Assembly (NCBI GenBank): GCA_019753125.1
Contig: JAIELH010000001.1
Location: 1-64,000 of the forward strand
Length of the DNA stretch: 64,000 bases
Direction: 5' to 3'
Source of the DNA: Gallionellaceae bacterium
GTDB lineage: Bacteria > Pseudomonadota > Gammaproteobacteria > Burkholderiales > Gallionellaceae
Below the pieces are notes generated by a model, which ran no database searches, was not told the DNA's origin, and saw only the letters and a list, made by a program, of their open reading frames with translations. This document shows, piece after piece, positions 9,640 through 18,578 of the stretch. Position 1 is the first letter of the stretch; the number at the start of each line of letters is the position of its first letter. The translations under genes were made by a program, and so were the position numbers.

Positions 9640-10094
9640 GTGCCGAACTGCCAGACTTTGTCACGTTGAAAATGCGTTACGACAACGAAAGTTTTCCAAC
9701 AGGCGCGCGTGCCGAGCTGCGCCGTGTCGCTGAACCTGAAGATGTTGCACTCACGCCCGCGCTCTACCGGCTGTTCCCCGGACAAAAACCGGATGACCGC
9801 CACTGGCGATTGGCTTTCTTGTTGCCATGCTGCAAGCACGCGGCCAAGGCCAAGTCACTTGGTGCGCAACTAGCCGAAGCCAAAGTCGCGGAAGCGCGTG
9901 TCTTGCAAGTGGCGCGCTCTCATGCGCCGCTGGATATGGTGCAGTTGCGACGGCTTCTAACACATATAGAGCCTACCGTGGATTGGTCGGAGTTTGGCCG
10001 CATGATCTGGTTCTGGAAACCTGAAGACAAACGGAAGTTTGTTGAAGAATTTTATATTGCCCGCTTTAACCCCGCTAAAGGAGATAAAAAATGA
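9636..10094 (+). CDS. casB: Cse2 (CasB), Cascade small subunit
   Basis: A 152-residue helical small subunit that forms the Cascade belly with Cse1 and stabilises the R-loop. It is identified by size, helical composition, the arginine-rich centre and its place between cse1 and cas7e. The start overlaps the cse1 stop by four bases (ATGA), and its own stop overlaps cas7e in the same way. Confidence 0.9.
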   Translation: MSAELPDFVTLKMRYDNESFPTGARAELRRVAEPEDVALTPALYRLFPGQKPDDRHWRLAFLLPCCKHAAKAKSLGAQLAEAKVAEARVLQVARSHAPLDMVQLRRLLTHIEPTVDWSEFGRMIWFWKPEDKRKFVEEFYIARFNPAKGDKK

Positions 10095-11374
10095 CTGCCA
10101 AGAATTTCATCAACTTCCATGTGTTGATTTCCCATAGCCCGTCATGCTTGAACCGTGACGACATGAACATGCAGAAAACAGCCGTATTCGGCGGTGTCAA
10201 CCGGGTACGAATTTCCAGCCAGTCACTGAAACATTCGATGCGGAAGAGCAGCTACTATGAAAGCCATTTCGGTTCAGCATCCATACGCACCCGCGAACTT
10301 GAGAAACTGATCCCATTGTTCGTCGAGGAGTTGCGCGATGAGTTCGATCCTGATTTGATCGCAAAAACAATGGAATTGTTCGTTAGAGCCAAGGTCGCAG
10401 ATGACGAATCCGAAGACGCAGATGAACAAGAAGATAACGCCAGTGGTAATGACGAAAAGAGCAAGAAGCTTGCGGTTGCCCCCTGGACACTTGAAGAAAT
10501 TAAAGTCCTCTGCGGCATCGTCAATGAAGTTTCCCTGACCGATGAAGAGATAAGCAAGGCCAGGGAAAAAGCTGCAAAGCAGAAAGAGCCTAAGGGAAAA
10601 GGTAAGAAAAAGAAGTCCGAGCAGGAGTTCATCGACGAGGCATTAACAAAAAAACGGGTCGATGCTGTTAAGAAGAAAATTGACTCCGTGCGCAAGGCGA
10701 TGGCCTCTGCACTGGACATTGTCTTGTCGGGGCGTATGGCGACCTCTGGGCTAATGACTACAGTTGACGGCGCACTCGCAGTAGCCCATGCCATCACCAC
10801 GCACGCGGTTGAGCCGCAAGATGTGGACTGGTTCACCGCCGTGGATGATTTGACAATAGACGCGGGCGAAACCGGAGCGGGTCATTTGGATACCCAGCAA
10901 TTTTCCTCCGGCGTGTTTTATCGCTATGCCAGTCTGAACCTGAAACAGTTGCAAGTGAATCTGGGGTTGCTCGAAAACATCAAGGCGACAGAAACTGCCG
11001 AATCGCGCCAGCGCGCATTGGACATCGCCCGGCATGTATTCCATCTACTCGCTACTGTTGTGCCATCGGCAAAACAGCAATCCTTTGCTGCGCACAATTT
11101 GGCGGACTTTGCCATTACCAGCTTTTCCGACCAGCCAATTTCGCTTGCCAATGCCTTCGAGCAGCCGGTGAAGCGCGATTACAAAGAGGCGGGATTCCTA
11201 AAACCGTCCATCAACTCGTTGTCTGATTATTGGGCGCGCATCCACCGCGCTTATGGCTTGGACGAGCAGGTATGTGCCTTCGCGGTGGAAGATGGCATCA
11301 AGCTGGGCGATAAGCCCGCGCTGGATTCGCTTAAAGCGATGGAAGATTGGATTATTAACGGTGGGAAAGCATAA
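10091..11374 (+). CDS. casC: Cas7e (Cse4/CasC), Cascade backbone, with charged insertion
   Basis: Backbone subunit that polymerises along crRNA. The N-terminus 'FINFHVLISHSPSCLNRDD' and 'GGVNRVRISSQSLKHSMR' are typical of Cas7e, as is 'SSGVFYRYASLNL' in the middle. The protein is 427 residues, longer than the roughly 360 of E. coli CasC. The extra length lies around residues 95-205, where an acidic run ('DDESEDADEQEDNASGNDEK') is followed by a lysine-rich run ('KEPKGKGKKKKSEQ'). The core family motifs on both sides are intact. Confidence 0.93.
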   Translation: MTAKNFINFHVLISHSPSCLNRDDMNMQKTAVFGGVNRVRISSQSLKHSMRKSSYYESHFGSASIRTRELEKLIPLFVEELRDEFDPDLIAKTMELFVRAKVADDESEDADEQEDNASGNDEKSKKLAVAPWTLEEIKVLCGIVNEVSLTDEEISKAREKAAKQKEPKGKGKKKKSEQEFIDEALTKKRVDAVKKKIDSVRKAMASALDIVLSGRMATSGLMTTVDGALAVAHAITTHAVEPQDVDWFTAVDDLTIDAGETGAGHLDTQQFSSGVFYRYASLNLKQLQVNLGLLENIKATETAESRQRALDIARHVFHLLATVVPSAKQQSFAAHNLADFAITSFSDQPISLANAFEQPVKRDYKEAGFLKPSINSLSDYWARIHRAYGLDEQVCAFAVEDGIKLGDKPALDSLKAMEDWIINGGKA

Positions 11375-11384
11375 GGAGTCTGCC

Positions 11385-12065
11385 ATGCCGCGCTATCTCA
11401 TCTTACGGCTGGATGGCCCCATGCAGGCATGGGGTACCCATACCTTTGAGGATTTCCGTCCCTCCAATCTATTCCCCACGCGCAGCGGTTTGCTGGGCTT
11501 GCTTGGAGCTTGTCTGGGCATAGACCGGCTTGACCACACGGGGCTGGAACAGCTTGCCGCCAGTGTCGAATTTACCGTTCGTGCAGATCGGGCAGTGCTG
11601 CGTCAAGATGCTGGGAAACCCATGCTGAAAGCCGCTGTAAAGCTCCCTGATTTTCACACTGTGCTTGCTGCCCGCAAGGTAGATGGCTCGGCCAATAAAA
11701 ATCCCGTGGTGTCACGGCGTGAATATTTGTTCGATGCTGCCTTTACCGTAGCGATTGGTGCAAAACCGGCAGCACCCATCATGCTGGAAACGGTTGCCGA
11801 GGCGCTACGTCGCCCATGTTATACGCCTGTGCTCGGGCGGCGCTCCTGCCCTATCACCCGGCCTTTGCTGGAAGGCTCGCCAGTTGAAGCAAGCGATGCC
11901 AAGGCTGCACTGGCAAGCGCGTTGCCCGTTGGCGGTTTGATTTATGCCGAAGGTGATCTGGAATCTGCGCAGCCCTTGCGCATTCGTGATGTACCCATGC
12001 ATGGGCGCAACCGTCAGTTTGGCACTCGCCAGGTGTACGTGCATAAGGAGGCACCATGTTCCTGA
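11385..12065 (+). CDS. casD: Cas5e (CasD), Cascade 5'-handle subunit
   Basis: A 226-residue RAMP protein that caps the 5' handle of crRNA in Cascade. The start at 11385 follows AAGGAG and gives the canonical 'MPRYLILRLDGPMQAWGTH'; the ORF-track start at 11253 lies inside cas7e. The RAMP glycine region and the C-terminal 'RDVPMHGRNRQFGTRQVY' agree with the family. The 3' end overlaps cas6e by ten bases. Confidence 0.93.
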   Translation: MPRYLILRLDGPMQAWGTHTFEDFRPSNLFPTRSGLLGLLGACLGIDRLDHTGLEQLAASVEFTVRADRAVLRQDAGKPMLKAAVKLPDFHTVLAARKVDGSANKNPVVSRREYLFDAAFTVAIGAKPAAPIMLETVAEALRRPCYTPVLGRRSCPITRPLLEGSPVEASDAKAALASALPVGGLIYAEGDLESAQPLRIRDVPMHGRNRQFGTRQVYVHKEAPCS

Positions 12066-12679
12066 GTCGCGTCGAAATCCCGTGGGAGTTTTCCCGCAAC
12101 CCTTATGAACTGCACCGTCAACTCTGGAGGCTGTTTCCCGGTGAGGAAAAAGAAACCCGTAGCAACAGCGAAGAGTCGCGCCAAGGTTTTCTGTTTCGTA
12201 TCGAGGACAACCCGACGGGTCGCCCGGCACGTTTGCTGGTGCAATCGCGGCGCGCGCCAGAATCCGCATCTGGGGTGGTGTTGGTTGGTACGCGCGAAAT
12301 TCAACCTCAACCTGTTGCAGGTCAGCGGCTGTCCTTTCTTCTTACGGCCAATCCGGTCAAGACCATCGCCGATGCGCAACGCGATGCCAAGCCGGGTAAA
12401 AAATCTGAGAAATGCCGTGTGCCGTTAATCAAGGAAGAAGAACAGCGCGAATGGATTTCGCGCAAGCTCGCCGATGCGGGCAAAATTGAAGCAGCCAATG
12501 TATTGCCACACGCGCCTATTTATTTTCGCAAGGGTAATCGAGGCGGCAAACTGGCAACCGTTACCTTTGATGGCGTGTTGCGTGTAAGTGATCCAGCACG
12601 GATGACTGAGCTGCTGGTCAATGGAGTTGGCCCCGCTAAAGGTTTCGGCTGCGGCCTGCTCTTGGTGCGCCGCCTTTAA
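12056..12679 (+). CDS. casE: Cas6e (CasE), crRNA-processing endoribonuclease
   Basis: Processes the CRISPR transcript at the base of the repeat hairpin and stays bound to the 3' handle. Seen here: N-terminal 'LSRVEIPWEFSRNPYELHRQ' with the histidine typical of the catalytic region, and the C-terminal glycine-rich loop 'GVGPAKGFGCGLLLVRRL'. Length 207 residues is normal. It is the last Cascade gene. A toxin-antitoxin pair separates it from cas1, where cas1 would normally follow directly. Confidence 0.93.
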   Translation: MFLSRVEIPWEFSRNPYELHRQLWRLFPGEEKETRSNSEESRQGFLFRIEDNPTGRPARLLVQSRRAPESASGVVLVGTREIQPQPVAGQRLSFLLTANPVKTIADAQRDAKPGKKSEKCRVPLIKEEEQREWISRKLADAGKIEAANVLPHAPIYFRKGNRGGKLATVTFDGVLRVSDPARMTELLVNGVGPAKGFGCGLLLVRRL

Positions 12680-12682
12680 ATA

Positions 12683-12706
12683 TTGTGCTATCATTTGATG
12701 GCACAA
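12683..12706 (+). promoter_or_regulatory. Palindromic operator upstream of the toxin-antitoxin pair
   Basis: A 24-base near-perfect palindrome, TTGTGCTATCAT/TTGATGGCACAA (10 of 12 positions pair), sits between the cas6e stop and the antitoxin start. Antitoxins of this kind usually repress their own promoter through such a site. A weak -35-like TTGTGC lies within it. Assignment as an operator is an inference. Confidence 0.6.
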
Positions 12707-12728
12707 TTTACTGAAAGGCAGGCAAGCT

Positions 12729-13052
12729 ATGGACGCTTTTACTATCCGCGACTTACGCGAACGCACCGGCGAGTTGATACGCGATGCCGAGGCAGGCAAG
12801 CTTTCCATTGTCACCAAGCATGGGCAGCCGGTATTTGTGGCGGTGCCGTTTGATGAAACCTTGCTTAAAGAGGGCGTGGGGGTTGCGCTGGCAGTGAAGC
12901 TTTTTGATGATGAGGTAATCAGCCTCGGCAAGGCGGCAAAGCTTGCGGGGATGCCACAAGGCGAATTCATTGACCATCTCGGTGCGCTGAAAATTCCGGT
13001 TGTGCGTTACGGCAAGGAGGAATTACAGCAGGAGCTAGCGGCCTTTGAATAA
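12729..13052 (+). CDS. Phd/UPF0175 composite antitoxin in the cas operon
   Basis: A 107-residue protein made of two antitoxin-type parts. Residues 1-45 ('TIRDLRERTGELIRDAEAGK' and 'VTKHGQPVFVAVPFDE') match the Phd/YefM DNA-binding fold. Residues 50-100 ('ISLGKAAKLAGMPQGEFIDH') match UPF0175. It overlaps the PIN-type toxin gene by eight bases. A 24-bp palindrome upstream suggests autoregulation. It lies inside the cas operon between cas6e and cas1, on the same strand. An AAAGGCAGG ribosome site precedes the ATG. Confidence 0.85.
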   Translation: MDAFTIRDLRERTGELIRDAEAGKLSIVTKHGQPVFVAVPFDETLLKEGVGVALAVKLFDDEVISLGKAAKLAGMPQGEFIDHLGALKIPVVRYGKEELQQELAAFE

Positions 13053-13527
13053 GCTCGTCATTGCGGATGCTGGGCCGTTGATCGCGTTTGCCCGCCTTCA
13101 TCAGATTAGCCTGTTGCCGCAGATTTTTGGGCGCGTACTGGTGACGGACATCGTGTTTGCTGAGTGTGCCGGGAGACCGGATTTTCCTGAGAGTGCGCTT
13201 ATCCATGAGGCGGTAACCAGGAAGCAATTGGAGTTGTGTACCGCGCCGGACTTTTCCGCATTCGCGCAAAAAATTGATGCCGGCGAGGCAAGCGCGATTG
13301 CGGTGGCGATTGATTGCGGGTGCGGTGTACTTATGGACGATAAAGCTGGACGCAGGATGGCGATGAATGCCGGTGTACCGGTGATCGGTACGGTGGGTGT
13401 GCTGGTGCTGGCGAAACGCAAAGCTTTAGTTCCGCTGGTGATGCCTCTGCTGGAGGCGCTTGCAACATCCGGTTATTTCCTGAGCGAAGAAATCATAGCC
13501 GCCGCATTAGCTGCATCTGGCGAATAG
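13045..13527 (+). CDS. DUF3368 PIN-domain toxin in the cas operon
   Basis: A 160-residue PIN-fold protein of the DUF3368 family, the usual partner of UPF0175 antitoxins and a presumed ribonuclease. Acidic residues expected for metal binding are present: D8 ('IADAGPLIAFA'), E40 ('VTDIVFAECAGR'), E81 ('DAGEASAIAVA') and D98/D99 ('VLMDDKAGRRMA'). The stop codon lies only two bases before the cas1 start, so cas1 translation is probably coupled to this gene. Confidence 0.85.
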   Translation: MNKLVIADAGPLIAFARLHQISLLPQIFGRVLVTDIVFAECAGRPDFPESALIHEAVTRKQLELCTAPDFSAFAQKIDAGEASAIAVAIDCGCGVLMDDKAGRRMAMNAGVPVIGTVGVLVLAKRKALVPLVMPLLEALATSGYFLSEEIIAAALAASGE

Positions 13528-13529
13528 CA

Positions 13530-14727
<1,198 letters not shown>

Positions 14728-14854
14728 AAAATAGCTGAATATTTTCAAACGAGAAGCAAAATGCAATAGTATTTTGCAACTGGATTCCAGCGAATGAAGT
14801 GGTGAAATTCAAAGTATCAAAAAATCGCTGCAAATTCAGCGAGAAGGAAGAAGT
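14728..14854 (+). promoter_or_regulatory. CRISPR leader
   Basis: An AT-rich stretch of about 127 bases between the cas2 stop and the first repeat, the expected place for the array promoter and the Cas1-Cas2 integration signals. 'TATCAAAAAATCG' at 14815 is close to an IHF consensus but deviates in its last three positions. A small palindrome (CGCTG...CAGCG) lies just before the first repeat. Confidence 0.75.
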
Positions 14855-15249
14855 GTGTTCCCCACGCACGTGGGGATGAACCGGCGATACCCTCGCAGTG
14901 ATGCCAGATTTATGAGTGTTCCCCACGCACGTGGGGATGAACCGAACGGATGGGAACCATGGGTTGTCTGCCCAATGTGTTCCCCACGCACGTGGGGATG
15001 AACCGGTGGAGGCATGTGCATCGGGATTTCATGCATGGTGTTCCCCACGCACGTGGGGATGAACCGTGACAAGCGCGGAACTGATGCCATTCAGGTGTGT
15101 GTTCCCCACGCACGTGGGGATGAACCGTTGCTTTGCTGATGCTGAAGTGCTTAAAGGCAGTGTTCCCCACGCACGTGGGGATGAACCGCCTCACTTCGCC
15201 AGGTTGAAGACCAAGCGACAGTGTTCCCCACGCACGTGGGGATGAACCG
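14855..15249 (+). CRISPR. Type I-E CRISPR array, 7 repeats and 6 spacers
   Basis: Seven identical 29-base repeats start at 14855, 14916, 14977, 15038, 15099, 15160 and 15221; all six spacers are exactly 32 bases. The repeat contains the stem CCCCAC-gcac-GTGGGG and ends in ATGAACCG, closely resembling E. coli I-E repeats. Even the leader-distal repeat is perfect. The leader lies on the cas2 side, so the spacer at 14884-14915 should be the newest. I saw no spacer matching another place in this window. Confidence 0.98.
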
Positions 15250-15275
15250 CAGCCTGCCCATGCACTGCCGCACAC

Positions 15276-15304
15276 AAAAAAAACCCCGCCGATCAGGGTG
15301 GGGT
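15276..15304 (-). terminator. Rho-independent terminator after actP
   Basis: On the minus strand an ACCCCACC...GGCGGGGT stem of eight pairs (one G-U) with a short loop is followed by eight T. It ends the actP operon and lies only 27 bases past the last CRISPR repeat. Confidence 0.8.
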
Positions 15305-15323
15305 CGCAGGCTATCCGTGCACG

Positions 15324-17411
15324 TCAATGCGCGGTTGCAGCCTCGGCATTGATGCCGGTATTCTGGCGCACATAAAGTTCATCCCACATATCTTCCGCAC
15401 GTTTATCGCGGGTGAACAAGGAACCCAGAATCACCATCAGGAAGCCCAGCGGGATCGAGATCAAGCCGGGGTTTTTCAACAGGAAGAACGGTTTTTCGAG
15501 GCCCATGATGCTGGCGGTTTGCCCCTCGAATTTCTTCAGGTCATCCTCGGCCTTGGCTTTGGCTTTTTCGGTTGCCGCGATGTCTTTCTTCACCTTGGCG
15601 ATATCGTCCTGCGCCTTCTTCAGCGCGGTCGGGTCGGACGCTGCCGCAGCAAGCGACGCCTCCAGCGGTTGCAACTTCTCGCTCAGCTTCGCCAGTTTTT
15701 CGGCAACACCCGGTTTGGCGGGTTTTTCCGGTGAAGCCGCTTTGGCCGGTTGCGATGCGACGCAACCTTGCAGCGCAAACAGTTCACACACGAAGCTGGA
15801 CGCCGGTTTGGCGGGTTGCGCCTCCCTGGCGGCTTGCGCCGGTTCGCCATCCAGCACCTTCTTGGCCGACGCGATCACCGCCTTCGGATAAGTCATGTTG
15901 GGCGAGACCATCACCAGCCCGATGGCGGTCAGCGTGCCGACCACCATGCCGGCAATGATGCCGGTGGTGTTGCATTTTTTCCAGTACAGCGTCAGGAACA
16001 CGGCAGGCAGGTTGCTCGATGCGGCCACCGCAAAGGCCAACGCAACCAAGTGCGCGACGTTTTGCCCCTTGGCCAAAATGCCGACAGTGATCGCGATCAT
16101 GCCGACAATGCCGGAAGCGACGCGCGCGGCAATCACCTGCTCCTTGGGTGTGGCATGGTCGCCACGAATCACGCCGACGTAGATGTCATGCGCCATCGCC
16201 GAAGCGGCCGCCAGCACCAGCCCGGCCACTACCGCAACGATCGTGGCGAAAGCGACCGCCGCCACGAAGGCCAGCATGAAGTTACCCATCAGCGAATTCT
16301 CGCCGCCGCCCAGATATTGCGCCAGCAACGGCCCGGCCATGTTGCCGCCGGCGTCGACCGAGGCGATCTTGGCCGAACCGACCAGCATCGCCGCGCCGGT
16401 GCCGAGGAACAGCGTCAGCACGTAGAAACCGCCGATGATGCCCATCGCCCAGATGACCGAGGTGCGCGCCGCTTGCGCGGTCGGTACGGTGAAGAAACGC
16501 ATCAGGATGTGCGGCATGCCTGCCGTGCCGAGCACCAGCGCCATGCCAAGCGATATCTGGTCGATCGGGTTTTTCAGGAACAGGCCCGGTTCAAGGAAGC
16601 GCTGGCCGAGCTCTTCCTTGCTCATGCCTGTCGCGGCGTCGCCCAGCAGCTTGGCGACTTGCGCCACCACCTTTTCGTCGCCCACCACGGCTTGCAGGTA
16701 AGCTGGCAGACTGAATCCGTATGGCAACCACACCATAATCACCAGGATGATGGACGCGGTCACCAGCAATACTGCCTTGATGATCTGCACCCAGGTCGTC
16801 GCCTTCATGCCGCCGAACACCACGTAGGCCAGCATCAGAATGCCTACCCCGATCACCGAGATTTCGTAGTCGATACCGATCAGCGTCTTGATCAGCACGC
16901 CGCCGCCGACCATCTGCGCGGTCAGGTAGAACGTGGAAACCGTGATCGTGGAGAGGGCTGCAACTACCTTGGTTTTTTTCGGGTCGTTGCGGAATGCTAG
17001 GATGTCGCCCATCGTATATTTGCCGATGTTGCGGCACGGCTCGGCGATCACCAGCAGCACGGTGATGTACGCCACCAGCCAGCCCACCGAATACATGAAA
17101 CCGTCGTAGCCGTAGAGCGAGATCAGCCCGGCGATGCCGAGGAAAGATGCGGCGGACAGATAGTCGCCCGCGATCGCCCAACCGTTCTGGATGCCGCTGA
17201 CCGAACGGCCCGCCGCATAGAACTCCGAGGTGGTATGTGTCGTGCGTGCCGCCCAGAACGTGACCGCCATTGTGATCGCGATGATCACGCCGAACACCAG
17301 GAAAGTCATCCACTTGAACTCGTCGGCGACCGCACCGCTGCCGGCGAGAGCCGCGCCGCTGCAACACAACGCAACGGCAGAGAGAATCCATTTGCTTGGC
17401 ATCGAGTTCAT
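15324..17411 (-). CDS. actP: ActP-type sodium/acetate symporter with long C-terminal insertion
   Basis: Sodium:solute symporter (SSF family) with an N-terminal signal-like segment and about 13 membrane spans. 'FYAAGRSVSGIQNGWAIAGD' is the classic SSF/ActP signature. The start at 17411 follows AGGAG and lies one base after the DUF485 stop. The protein is 695 residues against about 550 for E. coli ActP. The difference is an Ala/Lys/Pro-rich, probably coiled-coil stretch around residues 510-640 ('AEKLAKLSEKLQPLEASLAA', 'DDIAKVKKDIAATEKAKAKA') placed between the last two membrane spans. Acetate is the likely substrate by family; this is not proven. Confidence 0.88.
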   Translation of the reverse strand: MNSMPSKWILSAVALCCSGAALAGSGAVADEFKWMTFLVFGVIIAITMAVTFWAARTTHTTSEFYAAGRSVSGIQNGWAIAGDYLSAASFLGIAGLISLYGYDGFMYSVGWLVAYITVLLVIAEPCRNIGKYTMGDILAFRNDPKKTKVVAALSTITVSTFYLTAQMVGGGVLIKTLIGIDYEISVIGVGILMLAYVVFGGMKATTWVQIIKAVLLVTASIILVIMVWLPYGFSLPAYLQAVVGDEKVVAQVAKLLGDAATGMSKEELGQRFLEPGLFLKNPIDQISLGMALVLGTAGMPHILMRFFTVPTAQAARTSVIWAMGIIGGFYVLTLFLGTGAAMLVGSAKIASVDAGGNMAGPLLAQYLGGGENSLMGNFMLAFVAAVAFATIVAVVAGLVLAAASAMAHDIYVGVIRGDHATPKEQVIAARVASGIVGMIAITVGILAKGQNVAHLVALAFAVAASSNLPAVFLTLYWKKCNTTGIIAGMVVGTLTAIGLVMVSPNMTYPKAVIASAKKVLDGEPAQAAREAQPAKPASSFVCELFALQGCVASQPAKAASPEKPAKPGVAEKLAKLSEKLQPLEASLAAAASDPTALKKAQDDIAKVKKDIAATEKAKAKAEDDLKKFEGQTASIMGLEKPFFLLKNPGLISIPLGFLMVILGSLFTRDKRAEDMWDELYVRQNTGINAEAATAH

Positions 17412-17412
17412 T

Positions 17413-17733
17413 TCAGGCTCCTGTCTTTTGCGTATCGTTGATGATCTCTTGCGCCATCGCGTCGAATTCGGCATTGGCCTTTCTCGAATACACGAAAGCA
17501 ATCGCCCAAGCCACGACGAATTCGGACAACGCGAACAGGATGCCGAAGTTGATCACGCCCCACATCTTGGTCTTGAACAACTCCTGGTAATACGCCGCGC
17601 CGATCGGCAGCATGAAGTAATAGATGACGGAGAAAACCATCAGACCCCACAGGAACACCGTTTTCTTGCGATACAGGTTTTGAAATTTGGGGTTGGCTTC
17701 GATCACCGCCCAATTGATATTCGGATTAGACAT
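17413..17733 (-). CDS. DUF485 membrane protein (YjcH-like), partner of ActP
   Basis: A 106-residue protein with two transmembrane helices, of the DUF485 family that nearly always precedes an SSF symporter gene (E. coli yjcH-actP). The stop is one base before the actP start, so the pair is co-translated. Its precise role is unknown. Confidence 0.88.
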   Translation of the reverse strand: MSNPNINWAVIEANPKFQNLYRKKTVFLWGLMVFSVIYYFMLPIGAAYYQELFKTKMWGVINFGILFALSEFVVAWAIAFVYSRKANAEFDAMAQEIINDTQKTGA

Positions 17734-17870
17734 GTCAGCTCCTTGAAGACCATCAACAAGTTAATCAACAAACCAGAGGCAGATATTACCAATGCAGCGT
17801 GAGCAAGGTTACGTTAAGCCGCGTTGCAATGCAATATGGGAAAAGACCGCCCATCCATAAAAGAGCAACG

Positions 17871-18578
17871 TCAGTCGGCGCCGCTTACCCAGCGTTGTGC
17901 TTTTTCCAGATCACGCAGCCCGGCGAAATCGCTAATGTTCTTGTTGTGCGCCTGTGCGAGCGCAACCTGGAACAGCTGGGCCGTGACCAATGCGTCCGCC
18001 AGCGCGTTGTGGCGTGCATCGTTCTGGATGCCGAAGTGCGTGATCCAGTCGTCCAGTGAGCGATACCTTGCCGCCAGAGCGGGATTGAGCGCAGGCATCA
18101 CATAGGCCATATCCAGCCAGGGATGCGTGAAAAAAATACCGAGATACCGGCGCAGCGCGCGCTGGATCATCGTCTGGTCGAAGGTGACATGAAAGGCGAT
18201 CAGCGGGTCTTTGCCCAGATAATCGAGAAAGGCCAGCAGCGCATCGGAGGCAGGCTCGCCGCCAGCCTGCGCGGCGCTACCGATGCCATGCAGCAAGATG
18301 TTCTCCTTGTTGCTGGACGCCGGCTGTTGCAGCACGACGTAAAAACTATCCCCCAACACAATCTGCCCATGCACGACAGCCACCGCACCGATCGAAATCA
18401 GGCGATCTTCCATCAGATTCAGCCCGCTGGTTTCCACGTCCACCACGACATAACGCGCACCGCTGAACGGTATGCTCAGCACCGCACGTGACAAGCCTTT
18501 CCAGGCATCCAACCGTTGCCGTTGTGGTGCGGTCAGCTCCGACCGTTTCTCCAGCCAGCGCGCCAACCAGCTCATCAC
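17871..18578 (-). CDS. DnaQ-like 3'-5' exonuclease
   Basis: A 235-residue DEDDh exonuclease similar to the DNA polymerase III epsilon domain. Motifs: Exo I 'VVVDVETSGLN', Exo II 'AFHVTFDQTMIQ' and Exo III 'HNALADALVTAQLF'. It overlaps the upstream CBS/nucleotidyltransferase gene by four bases. The pairing of such an exonuclease with a cNMP/CBS/NTase protein next to actP recurs in proteobacteria. It is a stand-alone protein rather than the replicative proofreader. Confidence 0.87.
   Translation of the reverse strand: MMSWLARWLEKRSELTAPQRQRLDAWKGLSRAVLSIPFSGARYVVVDVETSGLNLMEDRLISIGAVAVVHGQIVLGDSFYVVLQQPASSNKENILLHGIGSAAQAGGEPASDALLAFLDYLGKDPLIAFHVTFDQTMIQRALRRYLGIFFTHPWLDMAYVMPALNPALAARYRSLDDWITHFGIQNDARHNALADALVTAQLFQVALAQAHNKNISDFAGLRDLEKAQRWVSGAD

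Noticed and set aside
14836-15275. ORFs across the CRISPR array (for example 'RFIPTCVGNT' repeats)
   Set aside because: These are antisense translations of the repeats and spacers; the DNA periodicity of 61 bases identifies an array.
15750-17000. 416-residue plus-strand ORF opposite actP
   Set aside because: Shadow of the high-GC actP gene; composition (His/Arg/Gln-rich) is typical of antisense frames.
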